Source: Labilibaculum euxinicum (lineage in GTDB: Bacteria; Bacteroidota; Bacteroidia; Bacteroidales; Marinifilaceae). From it: a stretch of 64,000 bases of DNA. Shown here piece after piece: positions 23,840 to 33,611 of the stretch (within the stretch, counting starts at the first letter, position 1; each line of letters begins with the position of its first letter). The stretch spans positions 124,001 through 188,000 of the forward strand of contig NZ_WTCR01000003.1 of the NCBI RefSeq assembly GCF_009795715.1. The letters are read 5' to 3'. The notes beneath the pieces are model-generated. The model made no database searches. It was not told the origin of the DNA and was given only the letters and a program-made list of their open reading frames with translations. Made by a program: the position numbers and the translations under genes.

Positions 23840-26125
23840 CTAATGCTTAAAGTTAAATGAACGTTCGTTCGATTCGTCGGATGAGCTGGTACTTACCCAA
23901 AGTTTAAAATCACCATCCTCTGCAACGAAATTCATGTTAATATCGAAGAATTTCAAATCATCTTCCGAAATTGTAAATTGTATTTCTTTACTTTCTCCCG
24001 GCTCTAATCCTACTTTTTCAAATCCTTTTAATTCTTTCACAGGACGGGTTACGCTTCCGTATAAATCCTGAACATACAATTGCACCACTTCTTCTCCGTA
24101 AAGGCCGCCGGTATTGCTTAACGTGGCATTTACCGTTAATTGCTCTCCTGATTTAAGAGTATTGGTATTTAATTTCACATCTTTTATCGAAAATGTGGTA
24201 TAACTTAAACCATATCCAAAAGGATAAAGAGGGGAGTTTTCAACATCGATATAAGTGGATTTATAATCTGCATCAGGATCATCTTTGGGAATTGGGCGGC
24301 CTGTGTTTTTCTCATTGTAATAAATTGGAACCTGCCCTACATTGCGGGGGAAAGATAAGGTTAGCTTTCCAGATGGATTGTAATCTCCTGAAATAACATC
24401 GGCAAGAGCATCTCCTGCTGTTGTTCCCAAATACCAGGCTTCCATTATCGCATCCATATTCTCATTTTCCCACGATAAATCCAACGGACGTCCGTTCATA
24501 AGGACTAAACCTGTTGGTTTATTTAGTTTTTTAAGCTCTTTTAGAAAATCCTGCTGAACGCCTGGCAACTGAATATTTGTTCTGCAGGCAGCTTCGCCTG
24601 ACCAATTGAAATCTTCTCCCATGGCAACAAGAACAAGATCAGCTTTACGCGCAATATTAAATGCTGATTTAAATCCTGATTTATCGTTTCCTTTTAAACC
24701 GCAGGCCGAAGCATAGGTAAATTGAATATTTGAACCTTTGTATTTTTCTTGTAAACCATCGAACAAAGAAACACTTTGATTTCTATCTCCACGGCCAGCC
24801 CATTCACCATTTAAGCTGGTCTGGTTTTTAATCATCGGGCCAATTAAAGCAACGGTTTTTCGTGAAGATTTATCAATTGGGAATATGTTTTCGTTTTTCA
24901 ATAAAACAACAGAACGTTTCGCAATATTTCTTGCTGATGCCAGAAATGCTGGTTTCATTCGTGTTGATTCTTGTCTGGCTTCATCCATATATCGATAAGG
25001 ATCGTCGAAAAGGCCAAGTAAAAACTTCATTTCCAGAATTCGACTTACAGCGATATCTATGCTTTCCATGCTTACTTTTCCGGCTTCAACCTGAGCTTTT
25101 AGGTTCTCCAGGTAAACACCACCTGTCATGTCCATATCGATTCCGGCATTTGCTGCCAATTCTGCAGCCTGAGCTTCGTCTTTTGCAATGCCGTGTTCAA
25201 CCAATTCGTTAATTGCGGTATAGTCGGTAACTACGAAGCCTCTAAAGTCCCATCGGTCTCTAAGAACATCTTTGTATAAATATTTGCTCGCAGTACATGG
25301 TACGCCGCCAATTTCGTTAAAAGCAGTCATGAAGGTTGCTACACCAGCATCTTTGGCTGCCTTGAAAGGAGGAAGATAGATTTCATTTAAAGTACGTTCC
25401 GAAACTTCAGCTGTATTGTAGTCGCGACCAGCTTCTGCCGCTCCGTATGCAGCAAAATGCTTGGCACAGGCCAGCACCGTATTGGTCGATTTTAAATCTT
25501 TCCAGCCTTCACCCTGAAAACCTTTAACTCTTGCTGTGGCAACCAGTTTTCCAAGATAAACGTCTTCTCCGGCACCTTCCATTACGCGTCCCCAGCGTGC
25601 ATCTCTGGCTATATCAACCATTGGAGCAAAAGTCCATGAAATGCCCTCGGCGGCAGCTTCTGTTGCAGCTATCCGGGCACTTTCTTTCATTAAATCAAGA
25701 TCCCAGGAGCACGATTCTGCAAGCGACATTGGGAATATAGTTCTAAAGCCGTGAATGACGTCGTATCCGAAAAGTACAGGAATTTTTAGTCTTGATTCTG
25801 CCAGAGCAGCCTCCTGAAGTGGCCTGACTTTTTCAACAGTTGCTTCGTTAAACATACTTCCTACCAAACCTTTTTTAAGATAAGGCATTACCTCATTTTG
25901 CATTTCGGGTCCTGTAATATCACCTCTTCCAGAGAACTGAGTCATTTGTCCAATTTTCTCTTCTAATGTCATTAAAGAGAGAACAGAATCCACTTTTCGT
26001 TCAATTTCGGCATCGCCGCTATAACTTTTGTATTTCGATTTGGATGTATTGCATGAAAACATTGCAATGCATACCAATATGCTGAATAGTGTAAGCTTTG
26101 TTTTCATTTTTCTAATCATTTTCAT
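23840..26125 (-). CDS. bglX: GH3 beta-glucosidase, BglX-like lipoprotein
   Basis: A 761-residue glycoside hydrolase family 3 enzyme. The signal peptide ends in a lipobox with Cys25. The N-terminal TIM-barrel holds the KHFAAYG segment and the nucleophile Asp301 in FVVTDYTAI; the alpha/beta sandwich spans about 400-640, and an Fn3-like domain ends the protein. It should release glucose from the non-reducing end of beta-gluco-oligosaccharides in the periplasm. It is the last gene of the PUL, downstream of a GH144-like enzyme; GH3 enzymes in such loci split sophoro-oligosaccharides (inference for this one). Confidence 0.92.
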   Translation of the reverse strand: MKMIRKMKTKLTLFSILVCIAMFSCNTSKSKYKSYSGDAEIERKVDSVLSLMTLEEKIGQMTQFSGRGDITGPEMQNEVMPYLKKGLVGSMFNEATVEKVRPLQEAALAESRLKIPVLFGYDVIHGFRTIFPMSLAESCSWDLDLMKESARIAATEAAAEGISWTFAPMVDIARDARWGRVMEGAGEDVYLGKLVATARVKGFQGEGWKDLKSTNTVLACAKHFAAYGAAEAGRDYNTAEVSERTLNEIYLPPFKAAKDAGVATFMTAFNEIGGVPCTASKYLYKDVLRDRWDFRGFVVTDYTAINELVEHGIAKDEAQAAELAANAGIDMDMTGGVYLENLKAQVEAGKVSMESIDIAVSRILEMKFLLGLFDDPYRYMDEARQESTRMKPAFLASARNIAKRSVVLLKNENIFPIDKSSRKTVALIGPMIKNQTSLNGEWAGRGDRNQSVSLFDGLQEKYKGSNIQFTYASACGLKGNDKSGFKSAFNIARKADLVLVAMGEDFNWSGEAACRTNIQLPGVQQDFLKELKKLNKPTGLVLMNGRPLDLSWENENMDAIMEAWYLGTTAGDALADVISGDYNPSGKLTLSFPRNVGQVPIYYNEKNTGRPIPKDDPDADYKSTYIDVENSPLYPFGYGLSYTTFSIKDVKLNTNTLKSGEQLTVNATLSNTGGLYGEEVVQLYVQDLYGSVTRPVKELKGFEKVGLEPGESKEIQFTISEDDLKFFDINMNFVAEDGDFKLWVSTSSSDESNERSFNFKH

Positions 26126-26163
26126 AGTAATCTGTAATCGCTTTATTGTTTATTTGTAATTAA

Positions 26164-26952
26164 TTATTTGCTCTTGCTAAAGAGCCACTTTATTAAATCA
26201 GGTTCTGCAAATGCCTGATCCCAGCTATTGTGATTGGCTTCCGGATAAAGCGTGTATTTTGATTCAGCATTGTATTTTTTTTGCTCATCGTAGACTAGTT
26301 TAGAATACTTTCCGGGTACAACATCATCTTTGCCCCCATGAAAAAACCAAATTGGAACGTGAGAGTATTTTGTGACCAATTTCGGGTTGTGTCCACCGCA
26401 AATTACAGCAGCCGCCGTATACTTATCCGGCCAACGGTATAAAAATTCCAGCGTTCCTATTCCTCCCATTGATAAGCCCATGATGTAAATTCTCTTCGGG
26501 TCGATATTTTCTTCCTCTACTATTTTATTTACTAACTGATCGGCCATATAGGCTGGTTTTGTTGGCCCTGATTCCGCAGGGAATTTAAAAATCCAGTCTC
26601 CTGCTGCTGATTTTTCCTTTAATCGATGTGTCCACTTAATATCAGGGGGACACTGGGGAAAAACAACAATAGCAGGATACTCTTTTCTGTTTGTCTGATC
26701 CAGAAAAAGCTTTGCTCCGTGAGTCAGCTGCTTTTGGTTGTCAGTTCCTCTTTCGCCGGAACCATGAAGAAATAATACCAATGGATATTTCTTGCCTTTT
26801 TCCATGTTTTCCGGATAAAGGATTCGATATTTTAAGGTGTCCTGTTCAAGAATAAAATTGGCCTTCTGATACAGGTTTAAGTCTTGAGCATAAGTATGCC
26901 CTAAACTCAAAAAAAGGATCAGTCCGAGACATATAGTTTTAAAATCTCTCAT
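26164..26952 (-). CDS. Secreted alpha/beta hydrolase (prolyl-oligopeptidase/esterase type)
   Basis: A 262-residue protein with a signal peptide ending near residue 22 (HTYA-Q). The oxyanion motif FLHGSGERG is at 61-69, the nucleophile Ser161 in GLSMGG, an acid at Asp209 or Asp210, and His241. The family includes feruloyl and acetyl esterases and small S9-like peptidases encoded in PULs. Its position between GH3 and GH144-like genes suggests removal of ester substituents (acyl or succinyl) from the glycan, but the substrate is not readable. It is spaced 38 bp from GH3 and 41 bp from the upstream gene. Confidence 0.85.
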   Translation of the reverse strand: MRDFKTICLGLILFLSLGHTYAQDLNLYQKANFILEQDTLKYRILYPENMEKGKKYPLVLFLHGSGERGTDNQKQLTHGAKLFLDQTNRKEYPAIVVFPQCPPDIKWTHRLKEKSAAGDWIFKFPAESGPTKPAYMADQLVNKIVEEENIDPKRIYIMGLSMGGIGTLEFLYRWPDKYTAAAVICGGHNPKLVTKYSHVPIWFFHGGKDDVVPGKYSKLVYDEQKKYNAESKYTLYPEANHNSWDQAFAEPDLIKWLFSKSK

Positions 26953-26993
26953 TTTGAATGTTTCTTAGATAATGTTTGATCACGATTTATAAC

Positions 26994-28427
26994 TTACTGT
27001 TGAATAGTAAATTCCAGTTTGTTCAATCCTTCTTTCACTTCCGGACAGTTCATGAACAAATCCCAGAGTAAACCAGTTCTGTAGTTCTCAATCATGCATA
27101 CAATTGGCCCCTGATCGATGGCTAGATAACTTCTCGGATACCAATTGTATTCCACGCTAAAAGCATCGTATGGACCATATTTACCAAAGGTTTTGTCTCC
27201 CAAATTGAAGTATATATTCTTTGCAACCTTCATACATTCGTCTGGTGCATAAGGAAAAGAGGAAAGAGCTGCGGTGGGAGCGATGACTCCATAGTCTTTA
27301 TCGGGATTATGAGCTGCATACCCCAAATAGAGATCACTTGCAATCAAATCATTTCGTTCTCTTCCTCCACCATCTTCCCATTCGCTGTACCCTTTTATGG
27401 AATAGCTGGCTGTTAATCCCCACAGATTTTCGCCGTATCCATCAAACTTTTTAGGGTTTTGAATGCAATAGGCTCGGTTCATTAGGGTGTGTGCAACATT
27501 AATATCCCAATAGTTGGCATATTTATCAGAACTGATACTTGGATTAAAACCTAAGTAGGAATAGTGTGCCCAAAACAAAGGGCCGCCAGCAGATGGATTG
27601 CCATTGTGTTTTAGATCTAAAGTATATCCGTATTTTGAACTTGGCTGAACAATGTTTCCATTTCGGGCCCAGCCTTTGTGATATGAATCGGCTTTGATGG
27701 AATAGTTTGGCGATGAGGCTCCTGTGATGTAAGTAATTAAGCACTCGTTGTAACCTTCCAGAGGAAAATTCATTTCCCATGCATAATTTGGTGACCAATG
27801 CCAGTAAAGCACATTGCTGCCGTCTTTCTCATACCAATTAAATTCAATACCATGCCAAAGATTTTTAATTCTTTCGCTCAATTGTTTTTCTCTTTCCGAT
27901 CCGGTTTTAAAGTATTCCTGAACACATATTAAGCCTTGCGCAAGAAAGGATGTTTCAACCAAATCGCCGCCGTCGTCTTTCTGACCAAAGGGTACAACTT
28001 TTCCTGTTTTTCCATCCATCCAATGTGGCCAGGCTCCGTGAAAACGATCTGCTTCTTCCAAAAAACCGGCAATCTTTTCAAAGCGCTGCACGCCTTCTTC
28101 ACGGGAAATAAATCCTCTGTCGATTCCAACAAGTACAGCCATAAGCCCGAAACCCGAACCTCCGGTTGTTACAACATGTTGATCGTTTTGCGGATAAATT
28201 CCTGATAAATTGATTCGCTCAGGAGCCAAACCCGAATTGGGTTCTGCACCATCCCAGAAATACTGAAAAGTATAATATTGAATGGTATCCAATAACATCT
28301 CATCGGATAATCCCTGATAAATTTTTGGGCCATTATTGCCGGTTTCCTCTTCGGGAATGTTAACCTCTTTATCTTTACCACATGATGAAAGAAGCATGAA
28401 AAGAGATAGTAAAATTGTATAGTTCAT
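26994..28427 (-). CDS. GH144-like glucanase lipoprotein (glucoamylase-like fold)
   Basis: A 477-residue lipoprotein: the signal peptide ends in LLSS-Cys16. The (alpha/alpha)6 family marks are TFQYFWDGAEPNSGLAPER, TTGGSGFGLMA, GAWPHWMDG, DDGGDLVETSFLAQG and the YSYLGFNP segment. These match the Bacteroidota proteins labelled glucoamylase that form GH144, whose characterised members are endo-beta-1,2-glucanases. The call to family is strong; the exact specificity is family-level inference. It starts 11 bp after the GH43 stop, so the two are translated from one message. Confidence 0.85.
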   Translation of the reverse strand: MNYTILLSLFMLLSSCGKDKEVNIPEEETGNNGPKIYQGLSDEMLLDTIQYYTFQYFWDGAEPNSGLAPERINLSGIYPQNDQHVVTTGGSGFGLMAVLVGIDRGFISREEGVQRFEKIAGFLEEADRFHGAWPHWMDGKTGKVVPFGQKDDGGDLVETSFLAQGLICVQEYFKTGSEREKQLSERIKNLWHGIEFNWYEKDGSNVLYWHWSPNYAWEMNFPLEGYNECLITYITGASSPNYSIKADSYHKGWARNGNIVQPSSKYGYTLDLKHNGNPSAGGPLFWAHYSYLGFNPSISSDKYANYWDINVAHTLMNRAYCIQNPKKFDGYGENLWGLTASYSIKGYSEWEDGGGRERNDLIASDLYLGYAAHNPDKDYGVIAPTAALSSFPYAPDECMKVAKNIYFNLGDKTFGKYGPYDAFSVEYNWYPRSYLAIDQGPIVCMIENYRTGLLWDLFMNCPEVKEGLNKLEFTIQQ

Positions 28428-28438
28428 AACTTGTTGTC

Positions 28439-30145
28439 TTATTTTACTTCAATAACCTGAGAGGTTTTCGAAATGCCGTTTTCGTTAAACGCTTCAATTG
28501 TGATGTAGTAGGTTTTGTCAGAGTCAAGTGATTTAAGCAAATGTTCATTTTTACCATAAATCATCCATGAATTATATAGCTTGTCCGGAGCGATTCCCCA
28601 AATGATATTATATCCCTGGCAGTCTTCCATTTGTTTCCAGCTGATCTTTGCATCGCGTCGGTCTTTTAAGCGTTCAACGCTAAAGTTCTTTACTGTTGAT
28701 GGTGCTTTGCCTGAAGCATTTCCAAATATTCTAATATCCGAAATTGCAAGCGATGGAGTAGGAACCTCAATATTGGTATATTTTATAAATCTGGCCTTAT
28801 AAGCATGATCCAGTTCAACGTAATCGTTGGGAGTATCTTTAAAACTATTGGATTTGTCAATCAGTGATTTCCAATTTGATCCGTCAACAGAGTATTCAAT
28901 CAGATACCGATGTTTTAAATTTTTATATCTGCCGTACATATTCGATTTGTGATCGTGAAAATTGATTTGAACCGCTTTTACATCCATTGGCTTTTCGAGA
29001 TCGATTGTAAACCATTCTCCGCCAGTGTTTGTTTCTGACAACCAGAATGTTTTTACATTTTCATCTGTTAGGTTTTCAATTCCTTTGGGAGATGAACTTT
29101 TAACGGGTTTATTGTATGATAAAAGCATCCATCCACGAAATTTGCCGGTTTTTTCTTTTGAATTTGGCGCATAATGTGGATAATCTCCAAATCGGGTATT
29201 GCTGTGCATGAGTCCGTCTTCATCAAAGAAAACAGGATGCATGCAAAGTCTGCGCTCCCAGATTTCGTTGACAGAAAGAGCCATCGATCCGAAATGCCAG
29301 TAAGCACCGGAAGTTGTTTTTACGATGCTTCCATGTCCGGCTCCGTTCATAAATCCTCCGGGCTTGTATACAACCGGATTGTGAGCTTGGTAAGTATAAG
29401 GTCCCAGTGGATTTTTAGAGGTGTAAACGCCATCAGCATAAACATTAAACTCTGTTCCCGGTGCGGCATACATCATGTAATAAGTTTCTTTGTGCTTTGT
29501 CAGCCAGGCACCTTCCATATATCCTTTAAGAATGGTATCGGAATGGTTTTCCCCAAATCGTTCCCATCCGTGAATTTCCTGGTTAAGGCTGAATAATTCA
29601 GTGGTGTTTTTTTCTGCAATGAATCTTTTGTTTTTATCTAACTTCTTGCCTCTGATTGGAAATTGATTGGAAGATCCCCAAAAGATATAAGCCTGATCAT
29701 CATCATCAATAAACAGATCGGGATCTTGAAGATTATTGAGAATGGCAGGGACAATTTTCCAATCTCCTTTTTTAGGATTATCGGTATATAAAACACTCAT
29801 AGAACCGGAAGGATCTCCGGTTACGTATAGAACCGAGTCTTTGTAGTTGTGTGCGGCAGGAGCATTGCATCCTTGAAAATACCACTTTTCGGGTTGAATA
29901 AAATCCCAGTTCAGCAAATCTGTAGAATGCCAGTAACCCAATGACCGTGTTACGAACATGTAGTATTCGCCACGAAATTCCACTACTGCAGGATCTGCTC
30001 CAGAGCGATAGGAAAGGTCGTTTTGGGAATTGTAAATCATGTAGGTGTAGTCAATATTCAGCGGATTGCAATAGGTTTCTGCTGTACGCTGAGCAAAAGC
30101 TGAAACACTTACAAAAGTTAAAAGGATGGTTAATAGTCTGAGCAT
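28439..30145 (-). CDS. GH43 family glycosidase with discoidin (F5/8C) and Fn3-like domains
   Basis: A 568-residue secreted enzyme; the signal peptide ends in SAFA-Q. The five-bladed propeller has the expected acids: Asp51 (GADPAVV) as base, Asp141 (LQDPDLFIDDD) as pKa modulator and Glu211 (GYMEGAWL) as acid. A discoidin-type carbohydrate-binding domain covers about 335-475 and an Fn3-like domain the remainder. GH43 enzymes cut arabinosides, xylosides or galactans; a side-chain cleaving role would fit the PUL, but specificity is unknown. Confidence 0.87.
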   Translation of the reverse strand: MLRLLTILLTFVSVSAFAQRTAETYCNPLNIDYTYMIYNSQNDLSYRSGADPAVVEFRGEYYMFVTRSLGYWHSTDLLNWDFIQPEKWYFQGCNAPAAHNYKDSVLYVTGDPSGSMSVLYTDNPKKGDWKIVPAILNNLQDPDLFIDDDDQAYIFWGSSNQFPIRGKKLDKNKRFIAEKNTTELFSLNQEIHGWERFGENHSDTILKGYMEGAWLTKHKETYYMMYAAPGTEFNVYADGVYTSKNPLGPYTYQAHNPVVYKPGGFMNGAGHGSIVKTTSGAYWHFGSMALSVNEIWERRLCMHPVFFDEDGLMHSNTRFGDYPHYAPNSKEKTGKFRGWMLLSYNKPVKSSSPKGIENLTDENVKTFWLSETNTGGEWFTIDLEKPMDVKAVQINFHDHKSNMYGRYKNLKHRYLIEYSVDGSNWKSLIDKSNSFKDTPNDYVELDHAYKARFIKYTNIEVPTPSLAISDIRIFGNASGKAPSTVKNFSVERLKDRRDAKISWKQMEDCQGYNIIWGIAPDKLYNSWMIYGKNEHLLKSLDSDKTYYITIEAFNENGISKTSQVIEVK

Positions 30146-30173
30146 TGGTTTTAATTCTGGTTGAGTAATATTG

Positions 30174-30212
30174 AATTCCAGAGGCTTCTGGTTGTGAGAA
30201 ACCTCTGGAATT
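30174..30212 (-). promoter_or_regulatory. Intercistronic RNA hairpin between the LamG and GH43 genes
   Basis: AATTCCAGAGG (30174-30184) and CCTCTGGAATT (30202-30212) pair perfectly over 11 bp around a 17-nt loop. No U tract follows, so it is not a simple terminator. It separates the glycan-uptake part of the operon from the enzyme part. Confidence 0.55.
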
Positions 30213-30232
30213 AAGAATTCTATACAGAGAGA

Positions 30233-31951
30233 TTACTTCTCTGCATCATATATTGTTTGAATTTCTTCCTGAGAAAGAGCTGTATTAAAAAAACGTAATT
30301 CATCAAGGAAACTTGAATCGGATAAGTGATTCCAGTAACTGAAAGTTTCACCTCCGGCACCAATCGTCATCGTGGTACATCCGGTCCAATCAATACCTTT
30401 AGAAAGATCTGAGGATAACATTTCCACACCATTGAAATAAATTGTGCTTTTAGTTAGAGAAACAGTAACCGCAATTTGAATCCATTCGCCGGCAGTTGCA
30501 TCAATACCACCGCCATCATTCCAAACTTCTGCTGTTTCGGTACCAACATTTAATTTTATTCTTTGTTCGGTTGCACTTCCTTCCCGAAACAATCTAAAGC
30601 CCTGGTTGCGATTTTCGGGAATGTTGTTTCCAACTACAAGAATTCCAGCGCGGTCCGGACCAGGGTTTACTTTATACCAAAATACAGTACTAAACTCTTC
30701 TCCAAACAGCCCTTCGATAGGAAAAGTAAGGTAAGAATCAGTGGCTCCTGCAAAAGCATCACTTCCAAGTGCACTTTCGCCTGCAAAGCCTGTTGTACCT
30801 ACTACTGTGGCTTCATTGTAGCTGACTAAATCGGTATTGTTTCCATCGAAAGGCATATAGAATGTTTCACCATATTTTGGCTGGTACGGATTGGTAACAT
30901 TAATCATATCTTGAATTTCGCCTGCAGTTAACGCTTTATTGAATAAACGTAACTCATCCATTGCGCTGTTGTCCGAAAGATGATTCCAATAGCTAAATGT
31001 TTCGCCTCCGGCACCAATTGTCAATGTTTCACAGCCAGTCCAATCAACAGCAGTAGCTAAAGGGGAAGATCGCATTTCAACACCGTTAAAGAATATTGTA
31101 CATTGAGTTTGTGAAATAGTCATAGCAATGTGTACCCATTCTCCGGCGGCAACGTCAATAACATCGCCATCATTCCAAACTTCTGCAGTACCAATACCTA
31201 CATTAAGCTTAATTCTTTGCTCGGTACCATTTCCTTCCCGGAATAATCTGAATCCCTGATTACGATTTTCAGGGGTATCATTTCCAATAACCAAAATACC
31301 TGCCCGATCCGGTGATGGATTCACCTTGTACCAGAATGCAGCAGTAAATTCAGGTGTATGCATTGAAGCAATTGGGTAGGTTAGATAAGAATCGGTAGTT
31401 CCCGAATAAGAATCAGTTCCGATTATACTTTCCCCGGCAAAACCAGGAGATCCAACCTTAGTTGCCTGTACAATGTTAACCAATTCATAATAATCTCCAT
31501 CAAATGGCATGTAGAACAATTCTCCATCGAATAATGGTGTGTAAGGAGGTTCTTTTGAGAAATTTACCGACGATGTGGTACTTTTTCCTTCCAGGTCAGT
31601 TGCGATCACAGTCATAATGTGATTTCCTGTATTTACGTTGTCATAGGTAAATTCTTCAAGAGCAATTCGATAATCCGTAAATGTAGTAAAACCGGCTATC
31701 TCATTTCCATCCATTAGAACTGATATGCTTCCAATTTCAATATCATCGGTTACTTTAATATCAATGTTAATTGATGTTACCAGATCAAGAACTTTTATGA
31801 CTGTTCCTTCAGTAGGGTAGTTTATTTTGATTACGGGGGCAGTTTCATCCACTCCTGGTTTTACTGCTGTAATCGGATCAATTCCTTCGTCGCATGCCGT
31901 AGCAAATACGAGAGCAATCATTACAATTAGTATATTTTTAAATAATTTCAT
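30233..31951 (-). CDS. Surface lipoprotein with two duplicated LamG-like domains
   Basis: A 572-residue lipoprotein (lipobox FATA-Cys20). An Ig-like domain (about 35-130) is followed by two concanavalin A/LamG-like domains, about 145-345 and 355-572, which are close copies of each other (for example NRNQGFRLFREG and GGETFSYWNHLSD occur in both). It lies after susD, where PULs carry SusE/SusF-type surface glycan-binding proteins, so it probably binds the substrate glycan on the cell surface. The internal duplication looks recent. It carries no catalytic motif. Confidence 0.85.
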   Translation of the reverse strand: MKLFKNILIVMIALVFATACDEGIDPITAVKPGVDETAPVIKINYPTEGTVIKVLDLVTSINIDIKVTDDIEIGSISVLMDGNEIAGFTTFTDYRIALEEFTYDNVNTGNHIMTVIATDLEGKSTTSSVNFSKEPPYTPLFDGELFYMPFDGDYYELVNIVQATKVGSPGFAGESIIGTDSYSGTTDSYLTYPIASMHTPEFTAAFWYKVNPSPDRAGILVIGNDTPENRNQGFRLFREGNGTEQRIKLNVGIGTAEVWNDGDVIDVAAGEWVHIAMTISQTQCTIFFNGVEMRSSPLATAVDWTGCETLTIGAGGETFSYWNHLSDNSAMDELRLFNKALTAGEIQDMINVTNPYQPKYGETFYMPFDGNNTDLVSYNEATVVGTTGFAGESALGSDAFAGATDSYLTFPIEGLFGEEFSTVFWYKVNPGPDRAGILVVGNNIPENRNQGFRLFREGSATEQRIKLNVGTETAEVWNDGGGIDATAGEWIQIAVTVSLTKSTIYFNGVEMLSSDLSKGIDWTGCTTMTIGAGGETFSYWNHLSDSSFLDELRFFNTALSQEEIQTIYDAEK

Positions 31952-32056
31952 ATGATTATTATTTGTTTCTGTTTGCCATATGGAACTCCCAAATTACACT
32001 CATTCTCTTGTGTGTAGTTTTTTTACATGGGCGTTTCATTTTAATGATCAAAATTA

Positions 32057-33592
32057 TTAGTTGCTGCCTTTTAAGACTGGAAGTAAATCAACTTGATTTT
32101 GAGGATAGGGTAAGTAAATCAAATCAGCATTAAAGGTTCTTCCTTCGTAGCTTAGCTCGTTGTATTTTTCAAGACGAACCATATCAAAAAAGCGTGTTCC
32201 CCATTCCATGGCTAATTCAGCAAATTTTTCATCCATAACCTGTTCGTTTGTAACTCCTGAAATTGCTGTTAAGCCAGCTCTTTCCCGAACTAAATTAACC
32301 GCAGCATCTGCAGATATTGATGAGCTTGATGCGCCTTGCGTTATGGCTTCGGCGTGCATTAACAGGATTTCAGCATAACGAATACAGGTGAAGTTTTTGT
32401 TCGTACCGTATGTAGTACGTCCAGGTGTAAGCTGGTCTGATGGTAAATAGTGCTTGCCACTGGCAAAAAGTGCACGGGCATAATCATTAATTACATCTCC
32501 CGATCGGGTTGTGTTTGAAACCCATGCAGGAAGTGTTGCATAATTCGGATCTTTTTGAATTTCAGAAATACCCCTGTCTGTAAATAATACACTGGTTTCC
32601 AGACGAACAGTTTCACCTCTGTCAAGCATGAATTTGATGTATTTTAAGCTAGGTTCCCAAAATCCCCAGCCACTGCCGGCTCCTTCAACTTTTGGAGTCC
32701 AGCTTTGCGGTCCAAAGAATTCGAACAGGTAACTTTTGCTGTCTCCTGAAGCTTGTCCAAAGTCAGAATATTGCATTTCCAGTAAATTCTCATTGTTTAG
32801 CTTCCCGGGAATTTTAAACAGCTCGTAAAAATCAGCTTCCAAGCTAAATTTATTTGAACTGATAATTTGCGAAGTAGCATCAGCAACAGCCTGATAGTTT
32901 TTCAATTCCAAATTTGCAAGAGCTTTTATCGCAAGCGCGGTGTATTTGGTTACGCCGCCACGAATATCAGTTCTTTGATTCGGATTCATATCCGGTAAGA
33001 AAGGAATTGCCTCGTCCATTTGATTAGAAATGTGCTGCATCACATCATTTTTTGATGTGATATCTGCAGCCAATAATTCTGTAGGATCTGAACTCGTAGG
33101 AACAAGAATATTTCCCCATGTTCGGGATATATTAAAGAGAATCCAGCTGCGAATTGTTTTTGCTTCTGCAATATACTGGTCTCCTAAGCTTTGATTTCCT
33201 GTTTTGTCAGCATACAATTGAATTTGCTCCATTGTACTGTGAGAGGTGATTACATCGCGGTATTCACCTTCCCAGGCGGAATTGTACATCCAAAAATCTT
33301 TGTTGTAATTGTATAGGTCAGTCTCGGCAAAATCTTGCTGATCACCTAAACCTCCTGCATTTACATCATCTCCCCGAACGGATATCAATGGATTTGCTTC
33401 CCAGCCTTTATTGTTGAATTCAGCATAAAGACCAATTAAGGGTGAAATCATATTTTCAGCAATAGAATAGTCAGTGCTGTCTGTAATGGCAATATTCTCG
33501 GCTGGTTCGTCTAATTTGTCATCGCAGGCCGTCGCAAATAGAATTGCAGCTGCTGCAAGGGTGATCTGTATAGAATATTTAAATAGTTTCAT
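32057..33592 (-). CDS. SusD/RagB-family glycan-binding lipoprotein
   Basis: A 511-residue outer-membrane lipoprotein. I start at the ATG with first base 33592 because it gives a perfect signal peptide and lipobox (FATA-Cys23); an in-frame TTG further upstream overlaps the end of susC. Helical TPR-like segments are typical of SusD: AEAKTIRSWILFNISRTWG, the IRYAEILLMHAEA segment and the closing WGTRFFDMVR. SusD proteins form the lid over the SusC channel and capture oligosaccharides. It follows susC by 19 bp. Confidence 0.93.
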   Translation of the reverse strand: MKLFKYSIQITLAAAAILFATACDDKLDEPAENIAITDSTDYSIAENMISPLIGLYAEFNNKGWEANPLISVRGDDVNAGGLGDQQDFAETDLYNYNKDFWMYNSAWEGEYRDVITSHSTMEQIQLYADKTGNQSLGDQYIAEAKTIRSWILFNISRTWGNILVPTSSDPTELLAADITSKNDVMQHISNQMDEAIPFLPDMNPNQRTDIRGGVTKYTALAIKALANLELKNYQAVADATSQIISSNKFSLEADFYELFKIPGKLNNENLLEMQYSDFGQASGDSKSYLFEFFGPQSWTPKVEGAGSGWGFWEPSLKYIKFMLDRGETVRLETSVLFTDRGISEIQKDPNYATLPAWVSNTTRSGDVINDYARALFASGKHYLPSDQLTPGRTTYGTNKNFTCIRYAEILLMHAEAITQGASSSSISADAAVNLVRERAGLTAISGVTNEQVMDEKFAELAMEWGTRFFDMVRLEKYNELSYEGRTFNADLIYLPYPQNQVDLLPVLKGSN

Positions 33593-33611
33593 GATGAAAT
33601 GTTTTTTCGAA

